From Rhabditoides inermis (Eukaryota > Nematoda > Chromadorea > Rhabditida > Rhabditidae): a stretch of 64,000 bases of DNA. A model generated the notes under the pieces. It worked only from the letters and a program-made list of their open reading frames with translations. It did no database searches and was not told the DNA's origin. The translations under genes and the position numbers were made by a program. Position 1 is the first letter of the stretch; each line of letters opens with the position of its first letter. The stretch lies in assembly GCA_963966185.1 (NCBI GenBank), contig CAWZYM010000028.1, forward strand, positions 306,001-370,000. Reading direction: 5' to 3'. Positions 23,053 to 34,440 of the stretch are shown piece by piece.

Positions 23053-23792
23053 TCACTCGATGACTCGTCGAAACTCGTGTCTCTGTGCGAGGGCGCGTCC
23101 GCCGAACTCTTGCAGCTCGGCGTGGTAGACGTGCATGTTGAGATGCGCCTTCATCTGCTGGCACGTCTCTGCTGCGTAGCGACACGTCACTACCTGGCAC
23201 GGGTACAAACCGTCCACTAAAACAATGCATTAACAATATAATAAAATAAAATAACAACCTCTTATGGGCGACATGTTGAATTGCGCGAGATGGTCGTCAA
23301 GGTGAGCGTCCAGCTCCGGCATAGTCGAGATCACGCTGTAACACTAAACAAACGATTACCATATTTGTGATCACAACGCACCTCCTTCCAGAGACAGTTG
23401 AAGGTGCACGTGCCGTCTTCTTGCACCTGAATCCACGACGGACGGAACTCGCCCTCGTCGCCGAGTGGACGCGGCGAAGAACAACCTCAACAACCACACA
23501 CTCGACATGCTTCAATGTACGCAACTTACCAGAAGACGCGTCGACGGCGAGTGACATCTCCTCGTCGCTCTCGTCCGAGTCGATGGAAGAGCACGCGACG
23601 CTCAGCCAGTCTACCGATGACAAAGGCTGCTGCACCATCTTCTAAACGGCATATATGACGCGCACGCACCCAAATACCCACCTTTGCCTTCGGTTCATCT
23701 CCAAACTGTATTTGATGAAGCGGTTCGTAGGATGTCGAGGGAGTTGGTGAATGCATCATTTTCATCGGAAGCAAATCCGCGAAATCTCTCAT
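23053..23792 (-). CDS. Small two-finger C2H2 protein
   Basis: Five exons join in phase (23792-23682, 23641-23530, 23485-23382, 23343-23259, 23216-23053) to give 191 residues ending RRVIE. An acidic stretch (SIDSDESDEEM) precedes two fingers. The first is CLWKEC-x12-H-x3-H, split by an intron; the second is CQVVTC-x12-H-x3-H. Four residues between the cysteines is the spacing of GLI-like and ARID2/AEBP2-type fingers. No other domain is seen. DNA binding or a chromatin role is plausible but not shown. The stop codon lies 14 bp from the start codon of the GCP gene on the same strand. I do not recognise the orthologous gene. Confidence 0.65.
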
Positions 23793-24553
23793 TTTGCACA
23801 GGATTGTGGTAGTCACACGAACTGCTCTCTTTTTTTTCTCCAGTCGGACGAGCCTGTGTAACTACAAAAACATGAGTACGAAATAAACAAACAAACAACA
23901 ACAACAAAAGGAGAAAAAGCGGGGCGGCGGCGCGGATTATGGCGCGAGTATCGACGCGAGAGAAAATTAGAGAGGGCGCGCAGCGCCCTCTCTTTTGGCT
24001 TAGGATAAGGCTCGCGCCAGAATTCTCAAGAAGCGATATCCAAAGGTCATATTATCAACAATGTGAACTCGTCCAAATCATGCTAGTTAGATTCGCACCG
24101 TTCCGTAGGCCAGATCACTGGTCGGTGGCATCTTTGTATCTCTTCTCTGAAAGAAGTTATGAGCGATCCCGCGTGCGCACTAAGCGAAAGGCCAGCGTGT
24201 TTCGTGTCCTTCCTTCCTTCCTTCCCGTCACGACTTTTCCCAACTTGCACTTTGCGTGTAGTCCGCCCCGCCGCCGCCAGCGTCTAATGCGCGCCGGGTT
24301 TGCATTGTTTGACCCCGCCATCTATATCCAGGAGGAAGAGCGCAGAAGGCGCGATATCGACTGGTAGTGAGAAAATATGTTGGAAAAACGTTTTGTGAAA
24401 CGTAACGGCGATCCGTGAATACGTTGTGACGTGTGGTGCATGAGAGAAAGAAGAAAGAAAAGCGCAGACATGAGAGACAATGGCAGATATTGAGAGAGAT
24501 GGGAAGAGAAAGATGGAGAGAGAATGACAAAGAGAGAGATGGAAAGAAAGCAA

Positions 24554-24608
<55 letters not shown>

Positions 24609-24782
24609 GAGAGAGAGAGAGCAAAGAGCGGAATAACATTGAGTGAGAGCTGAAGGAGAGGAACAGAGGGAGGGAGAGAACAGAAGGAGATAGATAGATA
24701 AATTTGATATAATCCAGTCCTTTTGAATAGTCATAGTTCAGCACATATCGGAATTTCTTTGAAATTCAACAAAAGCACATAT
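23793..24782. other. Intergenic with GA microsatellite
   Basis: This is upstream of the zinc-finger gene. A GC-rich palindrome GAGGGCGCGCAGCGCCCTC lies at about 23971-23989. Purine-rich DNA with a (GA)n tract occupies 24430-24630. No gene is supported. Confidence 0.6.
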
Positions 24783-25111
24783 ATTTTCTTTAAAAAGTAC
24801 TCGGCGTAAAGAGATGAACTTTGTCTTAACCCAATGCAGCAAAAGTACATCTATAAAACGTTTACAAATACTAACACAAACCTGCGCATACTGAAATGTT
24901 CTGTTGTTGTTGCTAACAAGTAACCACAGCGACATGAACAGAGAAGAAATCAGTTAAAAAATAGGATAGGAGAGGGAAGAGAGAGAGAGAGAGAAGAGAG
25001 AGAGATGTGCAGGTTTGTGTTAGTATTTGTAAACGTTTTATAGATGTACTTTTGCTGCATTGGGTTAAGACAAAGTTCATCTCTTTACGCCGAGTACTTT
25101 TTAAAGAAAAT
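24783..25111. mobile_element. Foldback element with about 110-bp inverted arms
   Basis: The left arm begins ATTTTCTTTAAAAAGTACTC and ends near CAAACCTGCGCAT (about 24783-24894). The right arm is its inverse, ending GAGTACTTTTTAAAGAAAAT (about 25005-25111). The arms match over nearly their whole length and the central loop of about 110 bp is purine-rich. A possible TAT duplication flanks it. Arm layout and the inner CAAACCTGC match the element at 32434-32826, so they form one family. It has no coding capacity. Confidence 0.85.
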
Positions 25112-26159
25112 TATCATTGGGTCGCTTTTGTAATTCCAATCGACCGATTAATCTATATAGAATTGATTAACTCATTTGAAATCAATTCGGCCTTTTTGCT
25201 TATCAGAGTGAGTAGAGTGAAAAAGGTATCAAAATAATATTATTTATATATTTTGCAATAAAACACGATCTTTACAAAACAAGGCAAAAACAAGGCACGC
25301 TGATATCGATAAACATGATATATAGAAATGGAGAGGATTGAAATGTTGAGCAATATAGTGCAATAATTGTAGATAGAGATAATAATAATGCAGAAAAATA
25401 TTGCAGAAAAACTGCGTCACACATCAAAAATACAGTTTAAAAAAAGCCGCATGTGATAAAACCGAGACCATACAAAATGAGCGATAAGATGAATCCGTAA
25501 GAGAATAGATGGAGGGACAACCGGTACACGCAATAGGCCAGAATCGGATACATCTGCGTAGCACATTCACTTGGAGGGGAGTGAGTGCGGTGGAGGAGCC
25601 GCTGCACAATAAGATACATGTGCGAGCACTACGCAGAGCACATCAACTGAACAATCACAGCACCAATCATCGAGTTTCGAGTATTATAGATAAGAGACGG
25701 GTGTACAATCAATCAACATAAATCTAGCAAGAGCATCAAACAATCGTCTAGAAACAACGAAGTCATGTCGAAAGGAGAGGTAGATCAGTTGGTAGATAAT
25801 AGAGATACATCGGGAAGCGATTAATAGGTAGTAAGCGGGTGACAGACGATGACCGGAAGGAACGGCGCCGGGAAGGAGCTGCACTGGAAGGAGCTGCACG
25901 TGACATGGAAGGAGCTGCACCGGAAGGAGTTGCACCGAAACCACATATTTGATTGCAATGAGATGAAGATTAGTTGTGTTTTCTAGGTGTAATCCGTGTT
26001 TCAAAGGTGACAACATGACTCGACTGATTCAATTTATCTATGTAACAAACAACAAAACAATATTTAAAAACGACTGTGAGGAAATCAACATGAGGAAAAG
26101 ATAAAGCACAAGCGGATCCTGACATGTCACGGCTACCACGGGCTAGAGATACGGAGACG
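25112..26159. other. Non-coding, short minisatellite
   Basis: Mostly AT-rich. About six copies of a GGAAGGAGCTGCAC-like unit lie at 25857-25945. A reading frame across 26.24-25.97 kb on the minus strand resembles the repeated exon-like unit next to it, but no convincing gene could be built. Confidence 0.5.
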
Positions 26160-26640
26160 AACATGGGGTAGAGAAGAAGCACGTAGATGGCATCGGGCGG
26201 GACGGGAGGGAGACGACAATAACGACTCCTGCAACCAATCAATACTCAATCAATAACAAACAAAATAACAAGCTGAAAAAGCGACTCACACAGGGGGTAG
26301 AGAAGAAGCACGTATATGGTATCGGGGCGGGACGAGAGGGAGACGATAACAACGACTCCTGCAACCAATCAATACTCAATCAATAACAAACAAAATAACA
26401 AGCTGAAAAAGCGACTCACACAGGGGGTAGAGAAGAAGCACGTATATGGTATCGGGGCGGGACGAGAGGGAGACGATAACAACGACTCCTGCAACCAATC
26501 AATACTCAATCAATAACAAACAAAATAACAAGCTGAAAAAGCGACTCACACAGGGGGTAGAGAAGAATCACGTAGATGGTTTCGGGGCGGGACGAGAGGT
26601 AGACGACAACAACGACTCCTGCAACCAATCAATACTCAAT
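26160..26640. repeat. 130-bp tandem units resembling exon plus intron
   Basis: Three close copies of a 130-bp unit plus one more diverged copy. On the minus strand each unit has a TTGGTTGCAG acceptor, 69 bp of exon-like sequence and a TGT|GTGAGTCGC donor, then a 61-bp intron-like part with TATTGATTGG. One unit lacks a single C relative to the others, which shifts its frame, so coding use is doubtful. It lies just downstream of the stop of gene R. Confidence 0.65.
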
Positions 26641-26715
26641 CAATAACAAACAAAATAACAAGCGGATACTAACCACTATACTACCGAAGCGGGTGATGCG
26701 GCGGGTACATGGCGT

Positions 26716-27626
26716 CTACTTCTCAACGAGCTGCAAAGGTACAATGCACTTCTATCTCCTTGCTTTTCGTTCCCACTCACTTTGCCCAGTGAATTGATGG
26801 TGAGGTTACGGGCAGCGTCCGTCAGCGTCACGTGCTGCTCCTTGTCCATCACGACGAGCTTGCGTTTGAGTAGTTGTTTCAGCAGCCGCCGCGCCTTGTT
26901 ACCACTGTAATAACGTAAAAATCAGTCAGGATGAACACGACGTGTCATGCATATAGAAACAAGACCGCACTCACTTCATGAAGTGAAACGAGAGATTGCA
27001 CTGCCTCCTCGTACGACGATCGATGTCCAACCTGTGAACGACACCACACCGGTCCAGCGTAAAGATGAGAAGAGCGTCCTCCTCCCACTTCTGAAACACT
27101 TTTTTTGCCTTTTATAATCAAAGTCGCTCCCGATGTTAACGTGCCGACCACTTACGCCCTTATCGGTGAGTGCGCTAGCGTCGACGTCGATCGTGTTCTT
27201 CGGAACGTCAGGGTCCTTGGTCTTCTCTTCCAGCAGAGCACGTCCAATGTTCGAAGTGTGGCAGTCGAGGAAGCGAAGGTGTGCATTTGCTTTGTCGAGG
27301 ATGGATTGGTCAAACTCCTTGACCGCAGAATTTCCCGGGCACTGAAAGCAGGATACATTCAATGTTTAGTATCCATGTGTCCTACTAAGCACACACCTCG
27401 AGCAGAGCAGTCCGATGCGCTCTAGAAGCGGCAGAGAGCGCCGCCTTCAGAAGAGTCCTCCTATTGACCAGTGACTTGTAGAACTTGTCCAACTCGGATC
27501 CCTCCTTTTTCTGAAAAGTCTTCATGTCTGGTGCATAATCAGTAGGTATACGCAGCTATGTGTTTGTAAACGTTGTAGGCCCTATCTTTCCATCCTCCTG
27601 TTCCTCTTTCCTCTCTCCCTCTCCTC

Positions 27627-27688
<62 letters not shown>

Positions 27689-29611
27689 TTCTCTTTCTCT
27701 CTCTCTCTTCCTTCCCCTCTTTATCTTTGAATGACTATAAATACTGAAAAAAAACTATAATGACACACCAGATGGTCACATGATTCCGTGAGAAGAAGAG
27801 CGACCGCGGCAACCCTCTTTTCTTCTCTGTGATGTGCAGCCTGCTGGCACGTCTCCCATCGCCACTTGGCGATAGAGTTGTTAATAGCGACTGCTCTCGA
27901 TGTAGCTGATTCCAAAAGCTCCTTGAACTTCTGAAACTAAATTGTATTTAACCCCCATCATTTATAGTCTTTCCAAACTGTTCGTCTTCCCGTCGCCCTC
28001 TTTCATTGTGAGTGTGCATTCGTGTGCAAGTAACTAATAATAGCGCACCTGCGTGTCCTCTCGGTCGAGGGAGAGGCGCGTGCAGATGTACAAACGGCGA
28101 GCCCTGCAACCAAGACAAAATATTCTTTTCGTAAGAACGGACCACCCGGCGGTACTAGAAAAAAGTGACCGTCTCGGATTTTGATGAAAACTTATAAGTA
28201 TGTGTAAATGGAGGCTAGAAACATTTCTGTTAAGGTCCTAGGTCGCGAAACTCATCATTATTTGGGACGGAGTCGCCCAATGTTTACCAGACACCATTTG
28301 AGGCATCAGTAACCTGCTATCAGTCTGAGCAATAGTACTGTTCATCCGCGATGAGCCAGTTCCGTGGATTCCGCGGATTCCACGGAATCATTGGAATTGC
28401 TGTGACTATCTCGCCACTCTTCTCTGATCTCACAGAATTCATTAAAGAACCAACGTTCATATACTCCAACAGCTCCTTGCTTCTGGAGATGAGAAGATTG
28501 ATATTGAACTTCTTGGTGGCGTTTACAATCTGGGCGTGGAGAGCGGATTCGCTGCTGAAACAGACGTGAACCACTCAAAAATCGGCCAAATATACTCGCA
28601 TTGTAAAGATTCGGTTTTAATGCAGAGTCCTGACTGGGTGATAAAGGTGCCGATATAAGGTCATAATCGACATAAAGACCTACGTCGTCAAGGGAGGAAG
28701 TACGGAATCCTTGTCGTTCACGGCAAGGATGATCTTGTCCATCTTTTCGAACTGAAAAAAAAACACGAAATGTATATGCGTTTGAGTAAGTTTCACGAAT
28801 AACAAAATCACAATGAAAATATACTGAATATCAAGAAACGCCATCATCCGATGTTTTCGAACCGCTCTTCCGCTTGATCATCAGAGGTCATGAAAGTGTC
28901 GCTCGGGCCGTCTTTATTCTCCTTGGGACACTCGCCGTCGCTCTCGCTGTCGACATTCATCTAGAAAATGAAGACTTGTTCAGTGCTCTAATAAAAAAAA
29001 CCCTATGAGAGCAGGTCGCCTTCTAGTTGTCGACTTTGACTAGATACACGCCCTCTCCTCTCGTGGCTCGCTGGCGGACGGAAAGGAGGCTTACTGGAGT
29101 CCAGAAGAAGAATGAACAACCAAATCAAAACCTCTACATACTGAATATCTGAAAACGTTACTCACCTTACAAATCTTCTTCTGAACAGGGCCCTTGCTCG
29201 CACTGAACTCGGCCTCCATTTCGTCCTCACTGACCTAAAATAGGATGTAATGATCCTTTCTGAATAGGAATGTTGCTCTTACATAATACTACTATGATCG
29301 CGATTAATCACAGGTGTTTCAGTACTGCTGTTAGGAAAAGCCCATTCCCACAGACACCAACTAAAAGCTGTTCGAGCCACAGTCCGAGCGCGTCGGTGAG
29401 TGGCATATGAGATACAGAAATTGGGATCAGTTAACAAAATATTTTGATGCAGACAAGAGAATGTGTCTCATTTAAACAAGATGCGCCGTCTGCTAACACC
29501 GTCTCTGATCTGGACAAAATGTTCAGTTGATCAGAGAGATCTCACCTGGCCCTTCTTGACCCTTCCATTATCACCACGAGAGGCAGCTATGAATCCAAAT
29601 GCGAAGCTCAT
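26716..29611 (-). CDS. Family member R, unidentified acidic protein with winged-helix-like end
   Basis: It starts MSFAFGFIAASRGDNG at 29611, with an acceptor 3 bp upstream of the ATG, and stops at 26716-26718 after NSLGKLVEK. Exons then encode VSEDEMEAEFSASKG, an acidic MNVDSESDGEC segment, FEKMDKIILAVNDKD, SESALHAQIVNATKKF ... LLEYMN, KFKELLESATSRAVAIN ..., KKEGSELDKFYKSL ..., PGNSAVKEFDQSILDK ... and finally KARRLLKQLLKRKLVVMDK with VTLTDAARNL. The last part has the length and pattern of a winged helix. The joint between the MNVDSESDG exon and the FEKMDK exon is unclear, because the former reads into a stop with no good donor. I do not recognise the family. The paralog L and fragment R2 show it has been repeatedly copied locally. 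Confidence 0.55.
27627..27682. repeat. TC microsatellite in gene R intron
   Basis: A (TC)n tract of about 50 bp lies in the intron between the KFKELLES exon and the KKEGSELDK exon of gene R. Confidence 0.9.
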
Positions 29612-29896
29612 CACCTATAAAAAACAGTGTGGGTTCACCAGGGTGAAAACTCATACTTCAATACACATATTTTAACGATTTCATATAGACTAAAAAACAA
29701 AACAACACGATCGCGAGAGGCGAATATACAACACTCCAATTGGTGTGGGGTAAGTGCAATGCAAAGACAGAATGTTTTGGATTTTCAGAAACTTCTACTA
29801 TTTGAAAACGTGATTTGCAATTTTTTAATGACGGTATGAATTTGCAAACTTTAGTCGCAATATTTCAAAGTTTTCCATATTATTGCGAAAAAAGCG

Positions 29897-31392
29897 GTTT
29901 CACAGCTCGCTCGAATAGAGTTACAAGCCGCAAAATCAATCCACACGGTTTAGCTCCAAAATTTGAAACGTAAATATTTCGAAACGTATGGCCGGTCATG
30001 TGGATATGAAAACGGTTTTCGAATGGTGGCCTCCTAGGGTATCTCAGATAACAGTTTGGTCACCATCGGTTTCTGTGACCTAAACGACACTTCATGTAAC
30101 AAGATCTAGTCTATTTTATGTTCCTTTTCATATAGATATGAGAAAATAGTACAGAGTCGGAATGAATAACGCCATCAAAATGTCTTTATACCGAATGTCA
30201 GATAACGTTACTCACTTCCTTGTTGTTCTCGGTGGCGTTGCTAGGGGCCTTCTTTCCCTCCGCCTCCTCCACAAAGTCGTCATCGTCTCCTCCATTTCCG
30301 TCGCCGCCGTTGCTCTAAAATAGGCTGTGATGATTATTTCTATCTAGTACTTTTATGTTGCTCTAATAAAAATTAAAAAAATTCCTTGTTTTCTTTGATT
30401 ATGACGATGACGGTCGATTATAACAACAATCTAGATACAGCTCTTTGCTCGCAATAAGTTGCGCGCGGTGGGGTAGACCAGAGGAAGACGGAGAGTCAGC
30501 TCTCGGCTATAGCGCGCAAAACAAGAAAGACAGGTTATGACACCGTATTTCGAACTGCAAGCGAGGTAGATCGAAAACTATCGCTCTGGCGCAGAGTATA
30601 GTAGTGTAGTGGCTTTCTGGTCTCGACCTTGACTACATGCACGTCCTCTCGCCCCTCCAATGAGTATTATAGGAAAGATGAAACACGACGAATGACGTGT
30701 GATTAGGGCGCGAGAGGATACACACGATTACCTAGAAACAAAAGAGTACACGGAGCTTCTTTGTTGTCGCATGGCGTTTTGATTCGAATGAATTGGGTTG
30801 ATTGTGGATCAAGTATCAGATGTTCTTTCAGCGATCGCGAGATAACGTTCCTGTCCTGGAAGGGGGGCGGTCGCATTCGACCACGTCGGAAGAAACATAC
30901 ACTGCCAGATGTGAGTGCTCGGTCATGTCGTCTCTGAGATGGCGGCATCCCGGACACAGATGAGAAGAGGTGAATGACCGAATGGCTGATTGCTGATTGC
31001 AGACTGTGCAGACTGGTTCTGCGGAACGAGAATCTCTCGCTGATGGCTGGCGTACGGAGAGGAGGCTTACTGTTGTCCACCCACCAAGACAACTAACAAT
31101 GTGAGTGTAGATAAGAAGAAAGAGTCCAGAAGAAGAATGATACCAAAATTAAAATGTCTACATACTGAATATGTGAAAACTGGAAACGTTACTCACTTCG
31201 TTCTTGTAGAGGCTGCCCTCCTCGTCCACACTGCGCTCTCTCTCTCCGTCTCCTCATCGTCACTGTCGCTGCTTTCGTCCTCAAAGTCGAGCTAAAATTA
31301 GGTGTAATAATCATTTCTAAATAGGATTGCTGTGTGTTTTTTTTTTCAAATAAAACATGAGCTATGTAAAACAGTCGTCTTTCACTGTAATG
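29897..31392 (-). pseudogene. Fragment R2 of the R/L family, exons 2 and 3 only
   Basis: This matches L at 4278-5845. Exon 3 (30314-30216) is intact. Exon 2 (31291-31197) is 95 bp instead of 93 because of two extra bases in the CTCTCTCT run, which shifts its frame. The segment holding the L start exon (5846-6400) is missing here, so there is no ATG. It lies upstream of gene R on the same strand. Confidence 0.85.
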
Positions 31393-32433
31393 CGGGAGAG
31401 AAGATAGAGAGATCATCTGTGTCAAACAACACCTGATCACAATGAGAGGGAATGATATGGTTGTGTTCGGATGAGGAAAGATCTGTCAATCGATTATACA
31501 ACTGTAAAGGGCGAGGGCCGAGAGAGTGATAATGTGAGTGAAAATTGGCGATACGGTCAGTGGAAAGAGAAAGTGGGAGACATGTGCGACGAGGTAGGCT
31601 GGACAGAAGGAACACGACTGCCAAGGGGAAGGAAATGATGGAGGAAAGTGGGAGAGCGAGAGATCATGTGTCAACCAACACCTGATTACAATGAGAGAGA
31701 ATGATATGGTTGTGTTCGGATGAGGAAAGATTTGTCAATCGATTATACAACTGTGAGAGTCGAGGGCCGAGAGAGTGATAATGTGAGTGCAAATTGGCGA
31801 TACGGTCAGTGGAAAGAGAAAGTGGGAGACATGTGCGACGAGGTAGGCTGGACAGAAGGAACACGACTGCCAAGGGGAAGGAAATGAGGGAGGAAAGTGG
31901 GAGAGCGAGAGATCATGTGTCAACCAACACCTGATTACAATGAGAGGGAATGATATGGTTGTGTTCGGATGAGGAAAGATTTGTCAATCGATTATACAAC
32001 TGTGAGAGTCGAGGGCCGAGAGAGTGATAATGTGAGTGAAAATTGGCGATACGGTCAGTGGAAAGAGAAAGTGGGAGACATGTGCGACGAGGTAGGCTGG
32101 ACAGAAGGAACACGACTGCCAAGGGGAAGAAAATGAGGGAGGAAAGTGGGAGAGCGAGAGATCATGTGTCAACCAACACCTGATTACAATGAGAGGGAAT
32201 GATATGATTGTGTTCGGATGAGGAAAGATCTGTCAATCGATTATACAACTGTAAGAGTCAAGGGCCGAGAGAGTGATAATGTGAGTGAAAATTGGCGATA
32301 CAGTCAGTGGAAAGAGAAAGTGGGAGACATGTGCGACGAGGTAGGCTGGACAGAAGGAACACGACTGCCAAAAGGAAGGAAATGAGGGAAGAAAGTGGGA
32401 GAGCGAGAGATCATCTGTGTCAACCAACACCTG
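31393..32433. repeat. 249-bp satellite array, right copy, first part
   Basis: About four units equivalent to the array at 6.4-8.1 kb. The array is cut at 32433 by a foldback element and resumes at 34441-35105. Confidence 0.9.
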
Positions 32434-32826
32434 ATTCTCTTTCGAAAAGTACGTAAGTAAAGAGAAGAGGTTTGTCTGGATCTGATTCAACAAAAGCACA
32501 TGCATAAAATCTCTTTGCAGCTGACTAAAATATCAAAACAAACCTGCTTTTTCGAATCACTCTAAAATGTGTTTTTAAACATTAAAAAAATATATAAAAA
32601 AATATATATATGTAAAGTGACTGTGAAATAGGCCAAATTTTTGTTATAATTCACTATAAATAAATTATTATAATGCATAACATTTATGTTCTATATTCAT
32701 AAATGCGAAAGAGCAGGTTTGTTTTGATATTTTAGTCAGCTGCAAAGAGATTTTATGCATGTGCTTTTGTTGAATCAGATCCAGACAAACCTCTTCTCTT
32801 TACTTACGTACTTTTCGAAAGAGAAT
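32434..32826. mobile_element. Foldback element with 121-bp inverted arms
   Basis: The left arm 32434-32554 begins ATTCTCTTTCGAAAAGTAC. The right arm 32706-32826 is its near-perfect inverse. The AT-rich loop is about 150 bp. It interrupts the satellite right after CACCTG. Inner sequence CAAACCTGC and outer AAAAGTAC are shared with 24783-25111. No reading frame of note. Confidence 0.88.
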
Positions 32827-34440
32827 GGATGTCCTTTTCTCAAATTTCGAAGAAATTTTTTTCACATCGAAGAATTACGAAAATAAAACATACATATTAC
32901 AAACTCACTAGTCAGAATGTCATGATTGAAAATACAAATAACAATACTACATAGTAATATTCACTGGTTTGAAATTATAAAATAGTTTCTGTGATTCCCG
33001 CTTTTTTGAAACTGATAGATCATGTGTTGCCGAACAATGTTGTGTTATATACGAATGTATCTAATTTAGAAACCTGCGAAATAGCTTGGTCGAATCGCTC
33101 ACGCGCCTGCCGGTCGCTCATTGACGCGTTACAAATTTCTCTCTTCTTCCCTTCATCTCCTAAGCACTTCCATTACCTAGCAAGTTACTAGCTAGTCGAA
33201 ATGAAATTCTACTACGAGTAAACTAGCCATTCTTCACTAGTTATCTTGTCATATCGCGAGTGCATTTACCGTTAAAAGTTTGTTTTTCAGCAGTTTCAAG
33301 TTATACAACCGTCGACCTAGCCAATAAGGGGACTGACCTAAGGCTCTCGAGTACAAATCGCTAGCTGCTTACAAGGGGTCCATCGATTGATGCAATGAAT
33401 TTGGATCAGATGACGTCACAGACTTCTGACTAGAGGCTCACGAAAGTTGTGAGGGTGGTCGTCACTTCACCGTGACTAGCGGTACATCATTGGCCGCCGA
33501 GAGGATTGAACCCGGGACCTTCCGCTTGATAGCTGGGCGCACATCCAGCGCTAGCCACCCCATATTCTCCAAGAAGTTTCATCATGATGTGGAATAGCTC
33601 AAGTGGTAGGGTGAGGGCGTACTGGTACTAACCAGGCGCGTTCGATCTTCATATCTGTCAGTATGCTTTGCGAATGTTTCCAAATGAATTCGAATGTTGC
33701 TTTTGGAATCATTTATGTATGCACATACGTATCATATAAAACACACTTCATTGATTTTGAGCCACTGAAACCTCGGTCATGAATTGTAATTGCAGAGCCG
33801 AGTGCGTTAAACTGATCTTCCTTATTATATTATGTTAATGGTAGTATTACTGTTAGAATTGGGAAGTTGTGGCACAGAGATCAAAGCAGCCTCACTCGCA
33901 CTGCTCTGCTCCTCCGCTATGCGCACGTTCTTTAACTGCCGAGCTCTCTCACTCGCCCTCTCCTCACCGATCGATCCATTTGATTTCAGGCCGGCTGCCC
34001 ATTCTGGCTCGCACGAGAAAGAGAGAGCGCGCAGAGAGCGTGCGTTAGTGAAAGAATCAGACGGTCAGAGAGAGAAGAGAGTGGCTGAGCGAAAGGCGGG
34101 GCATGAGCGTTCGGCCAATCAGATTGCACAGACAGTGGGCCGAGCGACCAATGAGCGCAGAGTGCAATGGGCGGGGCTTACGTGATGCACACCGTCGTCG
34201 TCGTCGTAAACACGTTTAGTGGCAGAATGAGCGAAAAGTTGTCTTGGGTATTTTAGATGCCGCAACCAATATTTATTTCTCGAATCTTACTCATAGGTCT
34301 TGTCTAATGATATTCTAACAAAAAAAAACACATACTATGGAGTATATCGTATTGGGATAGAGGAAATTGAGTATGCCTTGGGGGTGACGCGCTGCGCGCG
34401 TCCAAGATCAAGACAAACGGGCGGCGCTGCGCGCCGCCCT
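32827..34440. other. Inserted DNA with tRNA-like sequences, no gene
   Basis: This is unique to the right copy of the duplication. A minus-strand tRNA-like segment (about 33492-33562) has box A-like TGGCTAGCGCTGG and box B GGTTCAATCC. A plus-strand one (about 33593-33652) has TAGCTCAAGTGGTAGGG and GCGTTCGATC. Neither folds with a proper acceptor stem, so they look like SINE heads rather than tRNA genes. GC palindromes lie at about 34388-34404 and 34420-34440, next to the junction with the satellite. Confidence 0.5.

Noticed and set aside
22160..23792. Single zinc-finger/GCP fusion gene
   Set aside because: In the zinc-finger frame a stop codon (23053-23055) is reached, and a fresh ATG 14 bp on starts the GCP frame. 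An intron joining them would be only 27 bp or less.
33492..33562. Functional tRNA gene on the minus strand
   Set aside because: Box A and B are present but the acceptor stem does not pair. Better explained as a SINE head.
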